Assembly (NCBI RefSeq): GCF_013283195.1
Contig: NZ_JABEKT010000005.1
Coordinates: 174,684 to 238,683 of the forward strand
DNA: 64,000 nucleotides
Source: Ensifer adhaerens
GTDB lineage: Bacteria > Pseudomonadota > Alphaproteobacteria > Rhizobiales > Rhizobiaceae
Direction of reading: 5' to 3'
Of this stretch, positions 51,107-61,452 are shown piece by piece. The position numbers and the translations under genes were made by a program. Numbering within the stretch: position 1 is the first letter of the stretch; every line of letters begins with the position of its first letter. The notes beneath the pieces are model-generated. The model saw nothing but the letters and a program-made list of their open reading frames with translations, searched no databases and had not been told where the DNA came from.

Positions 51107-51412
51107 ATGACCGAGCTCACCCCTAACCAGCAGACCGCCTTCGAGGCCGCCGCCTTCCGGCGGCTCGTTGCCCACCTGCGCGAACGCAGCGACGTGCAGA
51201 ATATCGACCTGATGAACCTGGCCGGGTTCTGCCGCAACTGTCTGTCCAATTGGTATCGGGACGCCGCCAACGAGGCAGGCGTCGCACTCGACAAGGAGCA
51301 ATCCCGCGAAATCGTCTACGGCATGCCCTATGAGGAGTGGCGGGCGCTGAACCAAAGGGAAGCATCGAGCGAACAGAAAGCCGCCTTCGAAGCCAGCCGC
51401 CCCAAGGAATAA
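51107..51412 (+). CDS. DUF1244 protein
   Basis: A 101-residue protein of the DUF1244 family: FRRLVAHLRERSDVQNIDLMNLAGFCRNCLSNWYRDA, of which GFCRNCLSNWY with two cysteines is diagnostic (near 41-51). The cysteines may bind metal. Function unknown. It starts 19 bp after the amidohydrolase gene, suggesting one transcript. Start ATG 51107 has GAGGAAAG upstream. Confidence 0.85.
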   Translation: MTELTPNQQTAFEAAAFRRLVAHLRERSDVQNIDLMNLAGFCRNCLSNWYRDAANEAGVALDKEQSREIVYGMPYEEWRALNQREASSEQKAAFEASRPKE

Positions 51413-51536
51413 GCTCCTGCGGCAGGCGGTCGCCACGGAAATGCCGGCGTTGTTGCGCAATGGCCCTTGACCTTGGCCGCCGTTCGCGGCACGTCACGGC
51501 ACCCAAGAATTTCATTCCCCGCAAAAGGAGAAGACC

Positions 51537-51803
51537 ATGTCAGATGCACACGGCGTCGCACGCGACCAGCTCCGCGCTTTCATCGAACGGATTGAGCGCC
51601 TGGAAGAAGAAAAGAAGACCATCGCCGACGACATCAAGGACGTCTACGGCGAAGCCAAGTCCACCGGCTTCGATGCCAAGATCTTGCGCAAGGTCATCTC
51701 CATCCGCAAGCAGGACGCCGACGAGCGCATGGAGCAGGAAGCGATCCTCGACACCTACCTGCAGGCGCTCGGCATGATCCCGGCCGCTGCCGAAGAAGAA
51801 TAA
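51537..51803 (+). CDS. gapR: GapR (DUF2312), nucleoid-associated protein
   Basis: An 88-residue DUF2312 protein, the family of Caulobacter GapR, which clamps overtwisted AT-rich DNA ahead of forks and helps topoisomerases. Seen: [21 protein letters not shown], then [24 protein letters not shown] (in part [16 protein letters not shown]), and an acidic end PAAAEEE. Start ATG with AAGGAGAAG at good spacing. Followed by a bidirectional terminator. Confidence 0.9.
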   Translation: MSDAHGVARDQLRAFIERIERLEEEKKTIADDIKDVYGEAKSTGFDAKILRKVISIRKQDADERMEQEAILDTYLQALGMIPAAAEEE

Positions 51804-51823
51804 TTTCTTCTGCAATCTTCAAC

Positions 51824-51857
51824 AAAAAACCCGCCGGTTCTCGCCGGCGGGTTTTTT
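51824..51857. terminator. Bidirectional terminator between gapR and DUF882 gene
   Basis: A perfect 14-bp stem AAAAAACCCGCCGG (51824-51837) with CCGGCGGGTTTTTT (51844-51857), loop TTCTCG. T-runs are on both strands, so it ends both gapR and the convergent DUF882 gene. Confidence 0.93.
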
Positions 51858-51880
51858 GTTGGGTCTCGGTTGCGTGAAGC

Positions 51881-53749
51881 TCAGTTGGTGCTGAACTTCT
51901 TCACTTCCATGAAGTTGACCGCGTTGCCGCTGAAGCGGGCCGTATCGACCGTTGTTCCGGCTGTGCTGTTGAAACCAGCTGCATAAACTGTCGTCGGGGC
52001 GGTCCGCAGCGTCTTTGAGACGAAGCGCGGTGCCTTCACGGGCTTGGAAAGCGTGGCGACACGGCCGGCCGAAAGCGCCCATTCGGAGATGATCTTCTTC
52101 GTCAGCTTCGGCTCGGTGCGAACCGACGAACGGGTCGCCGCCTCAGCATCGTGCTTCTTCGGACGGCCACTCTTTACCGGGGCTTCCGCCTGGGTATCGA
52201 AGGCGCCGTCAAAGGCATTGGCACGACCATTCGTCGAGGCCTGCGGCGCATAGGCGGCCATTTCCACCGGTTGCCGCACCGGCTCGCGCTCGGCCGGTGT
52301 CGGGGCTGCAAGTGCGACACGTGTCGATGCCTGGGCCGCGGTATCACGCGGCGGCTCGGCAGAGGCCAGAACCGGACGCTCTGCAAAGGCAGGGACCGCA
52401 ACCTTGGCGTCCGCGACAGCGGCAAGGGCCGCATCGCCAGCCGGGCGCATGGCCGGCACAGGCACGAAGCCGAGCGCCTGCATGTCGGTTGCCAGCGGAT
52501 CGACCGAGGCGACAAGCGTTTCGCCGGCAGCAGCGTTCACACCACCACGATCGAGCATCTGCGGAACCGGCACCTTGACCGAAGCCAGGTCGGCAAATTC
52601 GCTCGGCATTTCAGGCGTCTGCGGCAGGGCAGCAGCCAGCGCGTCCTGCGCGGCGTTCTTCTGCGGCGCCACCAGTGCCACCGCTACGCCACCATCCGAA
52701 GGATCCTTGAAGGCCGGACGAACGGCTGGAACCGGCGCATTGATGTTCTGATCGGCAGCAACCGTCGGCTGCTGCTCGGCGGCAACAGAACCGGCGACGC
52801 CGGGCAGCGCTTCCTGAGCGGCGGGGGCCAAAGCCGTCTGCACCTTGGCCGGCGCTTCACCGCCTTCGTCGTCGGAGCCCGGACCGGCTGCGATTGCCGT
52901 GGGTTCTTCATCCTCGTCGCCGCCACCGCCAAAGAGCATGGCAAACAGGTTGCCGCGGCGCTTGCCGCTCTCGGCATCGCCCGCCTTGGCGCCGCCACCG
53001 GCAACTTCGATCGCCGAAGCGCCGACACGACGCTTGTAGTCGGCAACGGCCTGGTTATAGCCCGGCAGCGGTTTGCCGTCGGAAGGAACATGCATGGTCT
53101 TGCCGTCGGGGAAGAGACGGGCGAGTTCGTTGCGGGTCATGCGCGGCCAGGCGCGAACGCCGCCGACATCCATGTGCACGAACGGAGAACCCGACGTCGG
53201 ATAGTAGCCAACGCCACCAACCTGGAACTTCATGCCGATTTCACGCACCGTCTTCAGCTTCACGTCGGGGATGTAAAAGTCCATCGCCTTGCCGAGCATG
53301 TGCTGGCTTTTCTTGGCAACGCCCTTGGAGCGCGAGCGCAGCATGCCGTTGGTGGCCGGCGAACGATAGGCTGACACAACGTGGATGTAATCGCGCGAGC
53401 CGCTCTTGGTATAGACTTCCCACACGAGGTCGAGCAGGCGCGGATCCATCTTTGTCGGCTCGTTGCGACGCCAGTCGCGCAGGAACCTGTTGATCTGCTG
53501 CAGGCCCTTCGGGTCGTAGCGACCGTTGCGCTTGAAGGTGATCTGCGCCTTTTCCTGCGTATGGATGAAATAGAGCTTGAGCGTGCGCGTCTGGCCGGCA
53601 GCCTCGACGGGAGGCGCCATGCCAGGGGTAACCAGCGATACCGCGAGGGCGATGGATGTCAGAACCTGCGGCACCTTACGGGTCATCGCCGAGCAGAGTC
53701 TGCTAGCTAAGGAGCCGAGAGGCTTCTTAAAACCGAACAAATTTGGCAT
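51881..53749 (-). CDS. Exported DUF882/M15-like peptidase with long disordered tail
   Basis: A 622-residue protein with an N-terminal signal segment (about 20-50, cleavage after VEA). The catalytic-like domain (about 55-230) is DUF882 (YcbK/M15 type): YDPKGLQQINRFLRDWR, VVSAYRSPATN, SQHMLGKAMDFY and FVHMDVGGVR, which carry the zinc ligands H, D and H. The remaining two thirds is low-complexity (A, P, V, E) and probably disordered, ending with a more ordered piece (RVATLSKPVKAPRF to FMEVKKFSTN). It may trim or bind peptidoglycan. Confidence 0.85.
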   Translation of the reverse strand: MPNLFGFKKPLGSLASRLCSAMTRKVPQVLTSIALAVSLVTPGMAPPVEAAGQTRTLKLYFIHTQEKAQITFKRNGRYDPKGLQQINRFLRDWRRNEPTKMDPRLLDLVWEVYTKSGSRDYIHVVSAYRSPATNGMLRSRSKGVAKKSQHMLGKAMDFYIPDVKLKTVREIGMKFQVGGVGYYPTSGSPFVHMDVGGVRAWPRMTRNELARLFPDGKTMHVPSDGKPLPGYNQAVADYKRRVGASAIEVAGGGAKAGDAESGKRRGNLFAMLFGGGGDEDEEPTAIAAGPGSDDEGGEAPAKVQTALAPAAQEALPGVAGSVAAEQQPTVAADQNINAPVPAVRPAFKDPSDGGVAVALVAPQKNAAQDALAAALPQTPEMPSEFADLASVKVPVPQMLDRGGVNAAAGETLVASVDPLATDMQALGFVPVPAMRPAGDAALAAVADAKVAVPAFAERPVLASAEPPRDTAAQASTRVALAAPTPAEREPVRQPVEMAAYAPQASTNGRANAFDGAFDTQAEAPVKSGRPKKHDAEAATRSSVRTEPKLTKKIISEWALSAGRVATLSKPVKAPRFVSKTLRTAPTTVYAAGFNSTAGTTVDTARFSGNAVNFMEVKKFSTN

Positions 53750-53805
53750 TCAATCCCCGTCCGACGGACAACCGTGCTTCGCTGTCTCAGATGACTGTCA
53801 AATAA

Positions 53806-53840
53806 GGTGACAGCATGGCATATATGCCACAGTCGTCACC
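53806..53840. promoter_or_regulatory. Nested palindrome around TGGCATATATGCCA
   Basis: TGGCATATATGCCA (53816-53829) is a perfect 14-bp palindrome. It is flanked by GGTGAC (53806-53811) and GTCACC (53835-53840), giving a near-symmetric 35-bp block between the sigma-54 regulator gene and the DUF882 gene, 57 bp upstream of the latter. It looks like an operator. A related site occurs at 55532-55545. Confidence 0.6.
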
Positions 53841-53853
53841 GCCCCTTATAATA

Positions 53854-53870
53854 TAGTGAATACTTCACTA
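53854..53870. promoter_or_regulatory. 17-bp palindrome TAGTGAA-N3-TTCACTA
   Basis: TAGTGAA (53854-53860) and TTCACTA (53864-53870) are perfect arms. It lies 105 bp upstream of the DUF882 start and may be a second operator or part of its promoter. I see no gene in 53750-53929. Confidence 0.5.
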
Positions 53871-53929
53871 ACAAGGTCTAAACGGCAGTGATCGAATTGC
53901 ACGGCTAATGAATCGTGAATGCGTCGATT

Positions 53930-55471
<1,542 letters not shown>

Positions 55472-55531
55472 GGAAGCCTCCTGCTTTGGACACGCGGTAC
55501 TTTTGGCCAACGTCATGTGCCAAATCACGTC

Positions 55532-55545
55532 AGGCATCTGTGCCA
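55532..55545. promoter_or_regulatory. TGGCA-N4-TGCC site upstream of the sigma-54 regulator
   Basis: On the minus strand TGGCACAGATGCCT, sharing TGGCA-N4-TGCC with the palindrome at 53816-53829. It lies 60 bp upstream of the regulator gene's GTG and may be an autoregulatory site. A second TGGCACA lies nearby at 55517-55523 on the minus strand. Confidence 0.5.
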
Positions 55546-55658
55546 TAAAGGGCTGAACATCATCTTTTGAGAAATGCTTGCATTTTATCCATTGCCGGCG
55601 ATAGCAATGGGACCCGTATCGCTTGCCTCTTCCTGCCACGAACGAGAGAAATCCGACG

Positions 55659-57518
55659 ATGACCTTCCGCACCTTCGCCCTCGAGAAAACCGTCGTGCAT
55701 GCCGCCGCCGGCCCTGCCCAGGGCGCTGCGGCCGGGCTCGGCGATCTGCCCTCCTGGCGGCTGGAGGATCTCTATCCGTCCGCAACCTCGGACGCCTTCC
55801 GCTCGGACATGAAGAAGGCCGAAGCGGATTCCATCGCGTTCGAGGCCAAGTGGAAAGGCAAGCTCGCTGCCGCCGCGGAGAAGGCAGGCAACGACGGCAT
55901 CGGCGCCGCCGTCAAGGAATTCGAGGCACTGGAAGACATTATGGGACGCATCGCGTCCTTTGCCGGCCTCACCTATTTCTCCGACACCTCCAAGCCGGAA
56001 AACGGCAAGCTCTATGGCGACGTGCAGTCGAAGCTGACCGACATGTCGGCGCATCTCCTGTTCTTCTCGCTGGAACTCAACCGCATCGACGATGCCGTGA
56101 TCGACGCAGCACTTACCAACGACAGCCTGGCTGCGCACTACAAGCCCTGGCTTCTCGACCTGCGCAAGGACAAGCCCTACCAGCTCGACGACAAGCTCGA
56201 GCAGCTTTTCCTCGAGAAGTCGATGACCGGACCGGCCGCCTTCAATCGCCTGTTCGACGAGACCATGGCGTCTCTGACCTTCACCATCGACGGCGAGACG
56301 ATGCCGCTCGAAGTGGCGTTGAACCTGCTGCAGGATCCGTCGACCGAAGTGCGCAAGAAGGCTGCGATGGCGCTTGCCGAAACCTTCAGGGCCAACATCC
56401 GCACCTTCACGCTGATCACCAACACGCTCGCCAAGGACAAGGAAATCTCGGATCGCTGGCGCGGCTTCGAAGATATCGCCGACAGCCGGCATCTGGCCAA
56501 TCGGGTCGAACGCGAAGTCGTCGATGCGCTCGCAGAAGCGGTGAAGACAGCCTATCCGCGCCTTTCGCATCGCTACTACGCCATGAAGGCCAAGTGGCTC
56601 GGCATGGAACAGATGGATTTCTGGGACCGCAACGCACCGCTGCCGGAAACGCCGAACGCGCTGATTTCCTGGAACGAGGCAAAGGACACGGTGCTTTCTG
56701 CCTATCACGCCTTCGATCCCGAAATGGCCGCGATCGCCCGCCGCTTCTTCGACGACAGCTGGATCGATGCGCCGGTTCGCCCCGGCAAGGCGCCCGGCGC
56801 CTTCGCCCACCCGACCGTTCCGTCGGCGCACCCCTACGTGCTCGTCAACTACATGGGCAAGCCGCGCGACGTGATGACGCTCGCCCACGAGCTTGGCCAC
56901 GGCGTGCACCAGGTGCTCGCCGGCGAACAGGGCGCATTGATGGCTTCGACGCCCCTGACCCTTGCCGAGACCGCGTCAGTCTTTGGCGAAATGCTGACCT
57001 TCCGCGCGCTTCTCGACCAGACCAAGGACAAGCGCGAGCGCAAGGCCATGCTCGCCCAGAAGGTCGAGGACATGATCAATACGGTCGTGCGCCAGATCGC
57101 CTTCTACGAATTCGAGCGCAAGCTGCATACGGCGCGCAAGGAAGGCGAACTGACCGCCGAGGATATCGGCAATCTGTGGATTTCGGTGCAGGCGGAAAGC
57201 CTCGGGCCGGCGATCCGGATTTCCGAGGGCTACGAGACCTATTGGGCCTATATCCCGCATTTCATCCACTCGCCCTTCTATGTTTATGCCTATGCCTTCG
57301 GCGATTGCCTGGTGAACTCGCTCTATGCCGTCTACCAGAACGCCGAAAAGGGCTTCCAGGCGAAGTACTTCGAGCTTCTGAAGGCCGGCGGCACCAAGCA
57401 CCATTCGGAGTTGCTGGCTCCCTTTGGCCTCGACGCCACCGATCCGTCGTTCTGGGCACAGGGTCTGTCGATGATCGAAGGGCTGATCGACGAACTCGAG
57501 GCGCTTGATAAGGCGTGA
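55659..57518 (+). CDS. M3-family oligoendopeptidase (PepF-like)
   Basis: A 619-residue zinc metallopeptidase of the M3B/PepF type. The zinc motif HELGHG (about 410-415, within MTLAHELGHGVHQVL) is intact, with the third ligand glutamate near LAETASVFGE. It degrades small peptides, cytoplasmic. No signal peptide: the N-terminus MTFRTFALEKTV is not one. ATG 55659 follows GAGAGAAA; the open frame starts earlier at a TTG. It stands alone; the next gene, pabB, begins 54 bp later. Confidence 0.92.
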   Translation: MTFRTFALEKTVVHAAAGPAQGAAAGLGDLPSWRLEDLYPSATSDAFRSDMKKAEADSIAFEAKWKGKLAAAAEKAGNDGIGAAVKEFEALEDIMGRIASFAGLTYFSDTSKPENGKLYGDVQSKLTDMSAHLLFFSLELNRIDDAVIDAALTNDSLAAHYKPWLLDLRKDKPYQLDDKLEQLFLEKSMTGPAAFNRLFDETMASLTFTIDGETMPLEVALNLLQDPSTEVRKKAAMALAETFRANIRTFTLITNTLAKDKEISDRWRGFEDIADSRHLANRVEREVVDALAEAVKTAYPRLSHRYYAMKAKWLGMEQMDFWDRNAPLPETPNALISWNEAKDTVLSAYHAFDPEMAAIARRFFDDSWIDAPVRPGKAPGAFAHPTVPSAHPYVLVNYMGKPRDVMTLAHELGHGVHQVLAGEQGALMASTPLTLAETASVFGEMLTFRALLDQTKDKRERKAMLAQKVEDMINTVVRQIAFYEFERKLHTARKEGELTAEDIGNLWISVQAESLGPAIRISEGYETYWAYIPHFIHSPFYVYAYAFGDCLVNSLYAVYQNAEKGFQAKYFELLKAGGTKHHSELLAPFGLDATDPSFWAQGLSMIEGLIDELEALDKA

Positions 57519-57572
57519 TCCGCGGCGAACCCGTGGTCGACCACTGAATAGGCTGTCAGCAAAGCGGCATCG

Positions 57573-58730
57573 ATGAACGAAAATGCACCCTATGTGCTTT
57601 TCCGGGACGACAGTGAAAACCGGACCACGGTTTTCACTGATCCGGAGCGCATCGTCACGGCGCGGACCAAGGCCGAATTCCACCGTGGCCTTGCCGAGCT
57701 CGAACGTGCCCACGCGGCCGGCAAATGGATTGCCGGCTTCATGGCATACGAGGCCGGCCATCTGTTCGAGGAGAAGCTCACCCCCTTCGCCGAGGAGGGT
57801 CGCGAAACGCCGTTGATGTCCTTCGGCATCTTCGACGCACCGAGCGACGACCATCCGCTCGCCGAACCGCAACGCCGGATCGAGAACGAGCCTTTTCTTG
57901 CCGAACCGCGTGCCGCCTGGGATTTTCCCACCTATCGCGAGCGGTTCGGGCGCCTGCATCAGCACCTGCGCCAGGGCGATTGCTATCAGGCGAACCTGAC
58001 CATGCCGATCCGCGCCCGCTGGTCCGGCGACCCGCGGGCCGCCTTCTGGTCGCTCATCGAGCGTCAGCCGGTCAAGTACGGAGCCCTCGTGGCGCTGGAT
58101 GGCCCGATCCTCGTCTCGCGCTCACCCGAGCTTTTCTTCCGCGTTGATGCTGAGCGATGGATCGAAACGCATCCGATGAAGGGCACGGCGAAACGTGGTG
58201 CTTCGGCAGAGGAAGATGCCGAAATCATCGCCGCGATGCGCGCCGACGAGAAGACGCAGGCCGAGAACCGCATGATCGTCGACCTACTGCGCAATGACAT
58301 CTCGCGCATCACCGAGGTCGGAACGCTCGACGTGCCGAAACTCTTCGACATCGAGACCTATCCGACCGTTCATCAGATGGTCAGCCATGTCAGGGCGAAA
58401 CTGCGACCTGATGTCGGCATCACCGATATCTTCACGGCGCTCTTTCCCTGCGGCTCGATCACCGGCGCGCCGAAGATGCGGGCAATGGAAATCCTGCACG
58501 ATCTCGAAGACGGCCCGCGCGACGCCTATTGCGGTGCGATAGGTTTCATCGCGCCGAACGGCGTCATGCGCTTCGGCGTCGCCATCCGCACCATCTCGTT
58601 GTTTGCCGATGGCGAGGCGGTGTTCAATGTCGGCGGCGGCATCGTCTTTGATTCCAGCGCCCAGTCCGAATATGACGAATGCCTGCTCAAGGCGCGCTTC
58701 GCCATCGGCGATGCCGAGATCGCCCGATGA
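57573..58730 (+). CDS. pabB: Aminodeoxychorismate synthase component I
   Basis: A 385-residue chorismate-binding enzyme for p-aminobenzoate (folate) synthesis. Typical parts: YRERFGRLHQHLRQGDCYQANLTMP (in part GDCYQANLTMP), SPELFFRVDAERWIETHPMKGTAKRG (MKGTAKRG), ENRMIVDLLRNDISRI, and the C-terminal GSITGAPKMRAME then GGGIVFDSSAQSEYDE. Shorter than the fused forms; no glutamine amidotransferase domain, so an unlinked PabA is needed. Overlaps pabC by 4 bp. Confidence 0.93.
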   Translation: MNENAPYVLFRDDSENRTTVFTDPERIVTARTKAEFHRGLAELERAHAAGKWIAGFMAYEAGHLFEEKLTPFAEEGRETPLMSFGIFDAPSDDHPLAEPQRRIENEPFLAEPRAAWDFPTYRERFGRLHQHLRQGDCYQANLTMPIRARWSGDPRAAFWSLIERQPVKYGALVALDGPILVSRSPELFFRVDAERWIETHPMKGTAKRGASAEEDAEIIAAMRADEKTQAENRMIVDLLRNDISRITEVGTLDVPKLFDIETYPTVHQMVSHVRAKLRPDVGITDIFTALFPCGSITGAPKMRAMEILHDLEDGPRDAYCGAIGFIAPNGVMRFGVAIRTISLFADGEAVFNVGGGIVFDSSAQSEYDECLLKARFAIGDAEIAR

Positions 58731-59353
58731 CGGAGTTCTCGCTGATCGAGACGTTGCGCTACGAGCCCGATGACGGCTTCGTCCGGTTGAGATTGCATCT
58801 CGCCCGACTGAAGCGGTCGGCGCGCAGACTGGGTTTTTCCGGCGCCGACCGGGCGCAGGCAGAGCTGCAGAAGGCCGTCGAGGGGGCGACTGTTCCCCTG
58901 CGCATAAGGTTGACGCTCGACCGCCACGGCGCAATCGCCGTGACCACGGCAGCTTTCACGCCTCTTGCTGCAGACACAGTCTGGCGCGTGCGTCTTGCTG
59001 AGACGCGGCTCTCGTCCGAAGACAAGCTCCTGCGGGTCAAGACCACGCGGCGCGATGTCTATGAGGCGGCACGCGCCGAGTATCCGGCATCGGAGGTCGA
59101 CGAAGTTCTCCTTCTCAACGAGAAGGGCGAGGTGTGCGAGGGGACGATCACCTCGATCTTCCTCGACGACGGCAGCGGCACGCTGAAAACGCCGCCGATC
59201 GCCTGCGGGCTCCTGGCCGGCGTGCTCAGGACCGAACTCATCTGCCAGCGGCAGGCGCGCGTCGCCCGCCTGTCACCAGACGATCTGGCACGGGGCCAAC
59301 TCTATGTCGGCAATTCGCTACGGGGCCTGATCCGGGCGAAGCTCGGGGTCTGA
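58727..59353 (+). CDS. Aminodeoxychorismate lyase-like, class IV aminotransferase fold
   Basis: A 208-residue PLP enzyme of fold type IV, probably the lyase (PabC) that releases pyruvate from ADC to give p-aminobenzoate. Supporting: RLRLHLARLKRSARRLGF at the start, the PLP lysine likely in LLRVKTTRRDVYEAARAE (near 101-118), DEVLLLNEKGEVCEGTITSIF near 125-145, and CGLLAGVLRTELI. ATGA overlap with pabB supports one pathway. It overlaps the convergent GGDEF gene by 36 bp. Confidence 0.88.
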   Translation: MTEFSLIETLRYEPDDGFVRLRLHLARLKRSARRLGFSGADRAQAELQKAVEGATVPLRIRLTLDRHGAIAVTTAAFTPLAADTVWRVRLAETRLSSEDKLLRVKTTRRDVYEAARAEYPASEVDEVLLLNEKGEVCEGTITSIFLDDGSGTLKTPPIACGLLAGVLRTELICQRQARVARLSPDDLARGQLYVGNSLRGLIRAKLGV

Positions 59354-60268
59354 GCCCGGCAGGGTATAGCGCTTCACCCGGTCGCGACCGTCGCGCTTGG
59401 CGAGGTAAAGCGCCTCGTCGGCGCGCGCATAGATATCCTTGACGCCGTCGCCTTCCCGATACTCGGCCAGCCCCACCGAACAGGTGTAGTAGAACTCCGG
59501 AATGCTCGCGAGCGGCCTGGCGCTGCGCACCTTGTCGAGCAGGCGGTCGAGGATCATGTTGCCTTCGCTGATCGTGGTGTCGGGCAGGATCAGCATGAAC
59601 TCTTCGCCGCCGATGCGGCCGAAGCAATCGGAGCGGCGCACGAATTCCTGCATCTGGCGGGCAAAATCGAGCAGCACCTCGTCACCCTGATGGTGGCCGT
59701 AGCGGTCGTTGATCGCCTTGAAATAGTCGATGTCGATGATGGCGACGCAGCCCCACATATGCGGGTTCTGGGCGCAATTGGCGATGAACTCGCCGAGCCG
59801 CCCCATGGTGTGGCGCCGGTTGGGAACATTGGTCAGTTCGTCGACCTGCGAGGCCCTGAGCGCGAAATCGCGGTCCTGGCGCAAGGCACGCTCCTCGACG
59901 CGGACGGTCGTGATGTCGACGGCAACGCACAGCATGTGTCCCTTGGCATCGACGGTTTCCGTCATCCACAGCCAGCGGCCGTCATGCAGGTCGGTCTCCA
60001 TCGCCCTAAACGGAACCTTGCCGCGCCGATGCATTGTCGATGCTATCCAGCCTTCGATGTCGTTGGTCGAAAGAACCGTGCCGCGACTGGCCGCGTGGTT
60101 GCGCCGCATGATGTCGGCCCAGGTCGGCGTCTCCTCCGCGTCGACGAAATAGGCGGCGCGAAAAGCCTCGTTGGCAAATTGCAGCCTGTCGTGCTGATCG
60201 TAGAGAGCCATCAGCACGGGCGTTTGGGCCTGCAGGCCCATGAGAGTCTTGATGTGGTCGCCGGTCAC
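59318..60268 (-). CDS. PAS-GGDEF diguanylate cyclase
   Basis: A 316-residue signalling enzyme making cyclic di-GMP. N-terminal PAS-like domain (about 5-130: ALYDQHDRLQFANEAFRAAYF then WLWMTETVDAKG). GGDEF domain from about 145: DELTNVPNRRHTMGRLGEF, IDIDYFKAINDRYGHHQGDEVL and the active-site GGEEF (near 230). No RxxD inhibitory site is obvious (RQMQEFVRRSDCFGRIGGEE has R but the I-site is unclear). GTG 60268 is the chosen start; ATG 60241 is an alternative. No membrane segment. 3' end overlaps pabC-like gene. Confidence 0.88.
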   Translation of the reverse strand: MTGDHIKTLMGLQAQTPVLMALYDQHDRLQFANEAFRAAYFVDAEETPTWADIMRRNHAASRGTVLSTNDIEGWIASTMHRRGKVPFRAMETDLHDGRWLWMTETVDAKGHMLCVAVDITTVRVEERALRQDRDFALRASQVDELTNVPNRRHTMGRLGEFIANCAQNPHMWGCVAIIDIDYFKAINDRYGHHQGDEVLLDFARQMQEFVRRSDCFGRIGGEEFMLILPDTTISEGNMILDRLLDKVRSARPLASIPEFYYTCSVGLAEYREGDGVKDIYARADEALYLAKRDGRDRVKRYTLPGSDPELRPDQAP

Positions 60269-60412
60269 GTTCAGTCTGCAACGCCTCCAGGTCGGGCAAG
60301 GAAACAACAATCATGGCGCGTAGCGGATGATTGTATGAAAGCTATAGCACGAAGTGCTTGTGACAAGCTTCGGCCCATGCGAAACGAAAGGGAATATGGT
60401 TAAATCGCGAGA

Positions 60413-61309
60413 ATGATCCGGTCATCGCGCATGAAGCACACGCCCTACGACGGTTCCTCAAAGCCCTTTACCATCGGCCTCACCCAACTTGATCCCGATC
60501 GCTGGATCGAGCCGGACGACCAGCTACAGCACTATCTCGACCAGAAAGCCCAGCTGCTCGCGCAGTCGCGCGATGCCGTTTTCGTTGCCGATAACGGGAC
60601 GCAGGAAGCGCAGGAGGAGTTGCTGCAAACCCTTTCCGACTATCTGCCGCCGCGATATCCCGGCCTCTACCGTCAAGATGGCGATGCCATGATGGTCGGC
60701 GGGCGACGGGTGGCGCTGTCGGGCGACGACCCGCTTGTGATTGCGGGCTCGCTCATTCAGGACGATCTGGCGATCATGCAGCGCGGCGATCGCGGCTGGC
60801 GCCTGGGCGCTGCCTATATCGCTTTCCCCTCATCCTGGTCGCTCGCGGAAAAGTTCGGGCGCACGATGGATGAGATCCACGCCCCGGTTCCCGGTTTCGA
60901 GCACGGCACGCGCAATGCCGAACTCATTGCCCGTATGTTCGACAACCTGCCGCCCGGCCGTTTCGTCGAGCGCTTCAACTGGGCTGTCAATGTCGATGGT
61001 TCCCTGCATCTGCCCAAGTCGAAATCCGAAAGCCACTCGGCAACCGCCATCGACCTGACCGAAGAAAGCGCGTTCATCCGCATCGAGCGCCAGACGCTCA
61101 GAAAACTGCCCCAGACCGGCGCAATCGTCTTCACCATCCGCATCTATTCCGACCCTCTGGCTCTTTTGCGACAGAGGGATGATGCCGCCACGCTGGCCCT
61201 TTCCTTCGTCGAACAATTGCGCGCGCTCGACCTGCCGCAGGCGGCCTACAAGGGCCTCGTCAGCAAGCGCGATGCCCTGATTTCGGCCCTACTGTCCATC
61301 GCTGGTTAA
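60413..61309 (+). CDS. Heme-dependent oxidative N-demethylase-like (DUF3445)
   Basis: A 298-residue protein of the DUF3445 family, whose characterised members are heme-dependent oxidative N-demethylases (HODM). Recognisable: FTIGLTQLDPDRWIEPDD, VAGNG-type YLPPRYPGLYRQDGD, QDDLAIMQRGDRGWRLGAAYIAFPSSWSLAEKFGRTMDEIHAPVPGF (key part PSSWSLAEKFGRTMDEIHAPVP), FNWAVNVDGSLHLP and IRIERQTLRKLPQTGAIVFTIR (ERQTLRKLP). The histidines in HAPVP and others may bind heme. ATG 60413 or 60431. Confidence 0.85.
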   Translation: MIRSSRMKHTPYDGSSKPFTIGLTQLDPDRWIEPDDQLQHYLDQKAQLLAQSRDAVFVADNGTQEAQEELLQTLSDYLPPRYPGLYRQDGDAMMVGGRRVALSGDDPLVIAGSLIQDDLAIMQRGDRGWRLGAAYIAFPSSWSLAEKFGRTMDEIHAPVPGFEHGTRNAELIARMFDNLPPGRFVERFNWAVNVDGSLHLPKSKSESHSATAIDLTEESAFIRIERQTLRKLPQTGAIVFTIRIYSDPLALLRQRDDAATLALSFVEQLRALDLPQAAYKGLVSKRDALISALLSIAG

Positions 61310-61452
61310 ACAATATCGCAGATCAGCGTTGACCCGCCGGCCCTTTATTGTGACAGCAAACTGTGCTCTAGGGCCTATCACACGGCGCGAGCCTCATTTT
61401 CAGACACTTTCAACACCGTCTCAGGGAAAGTTTCCTCAGGAGTAAGACCAAA

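Noticed and set aside
55500-55560. Sigma-54 promoter upstream of the sigma-54 regulator
   Set aside because: TGGCAC-like hexamers occur on the minus strand, but no GC follows the GG at the required 10-base spacing.
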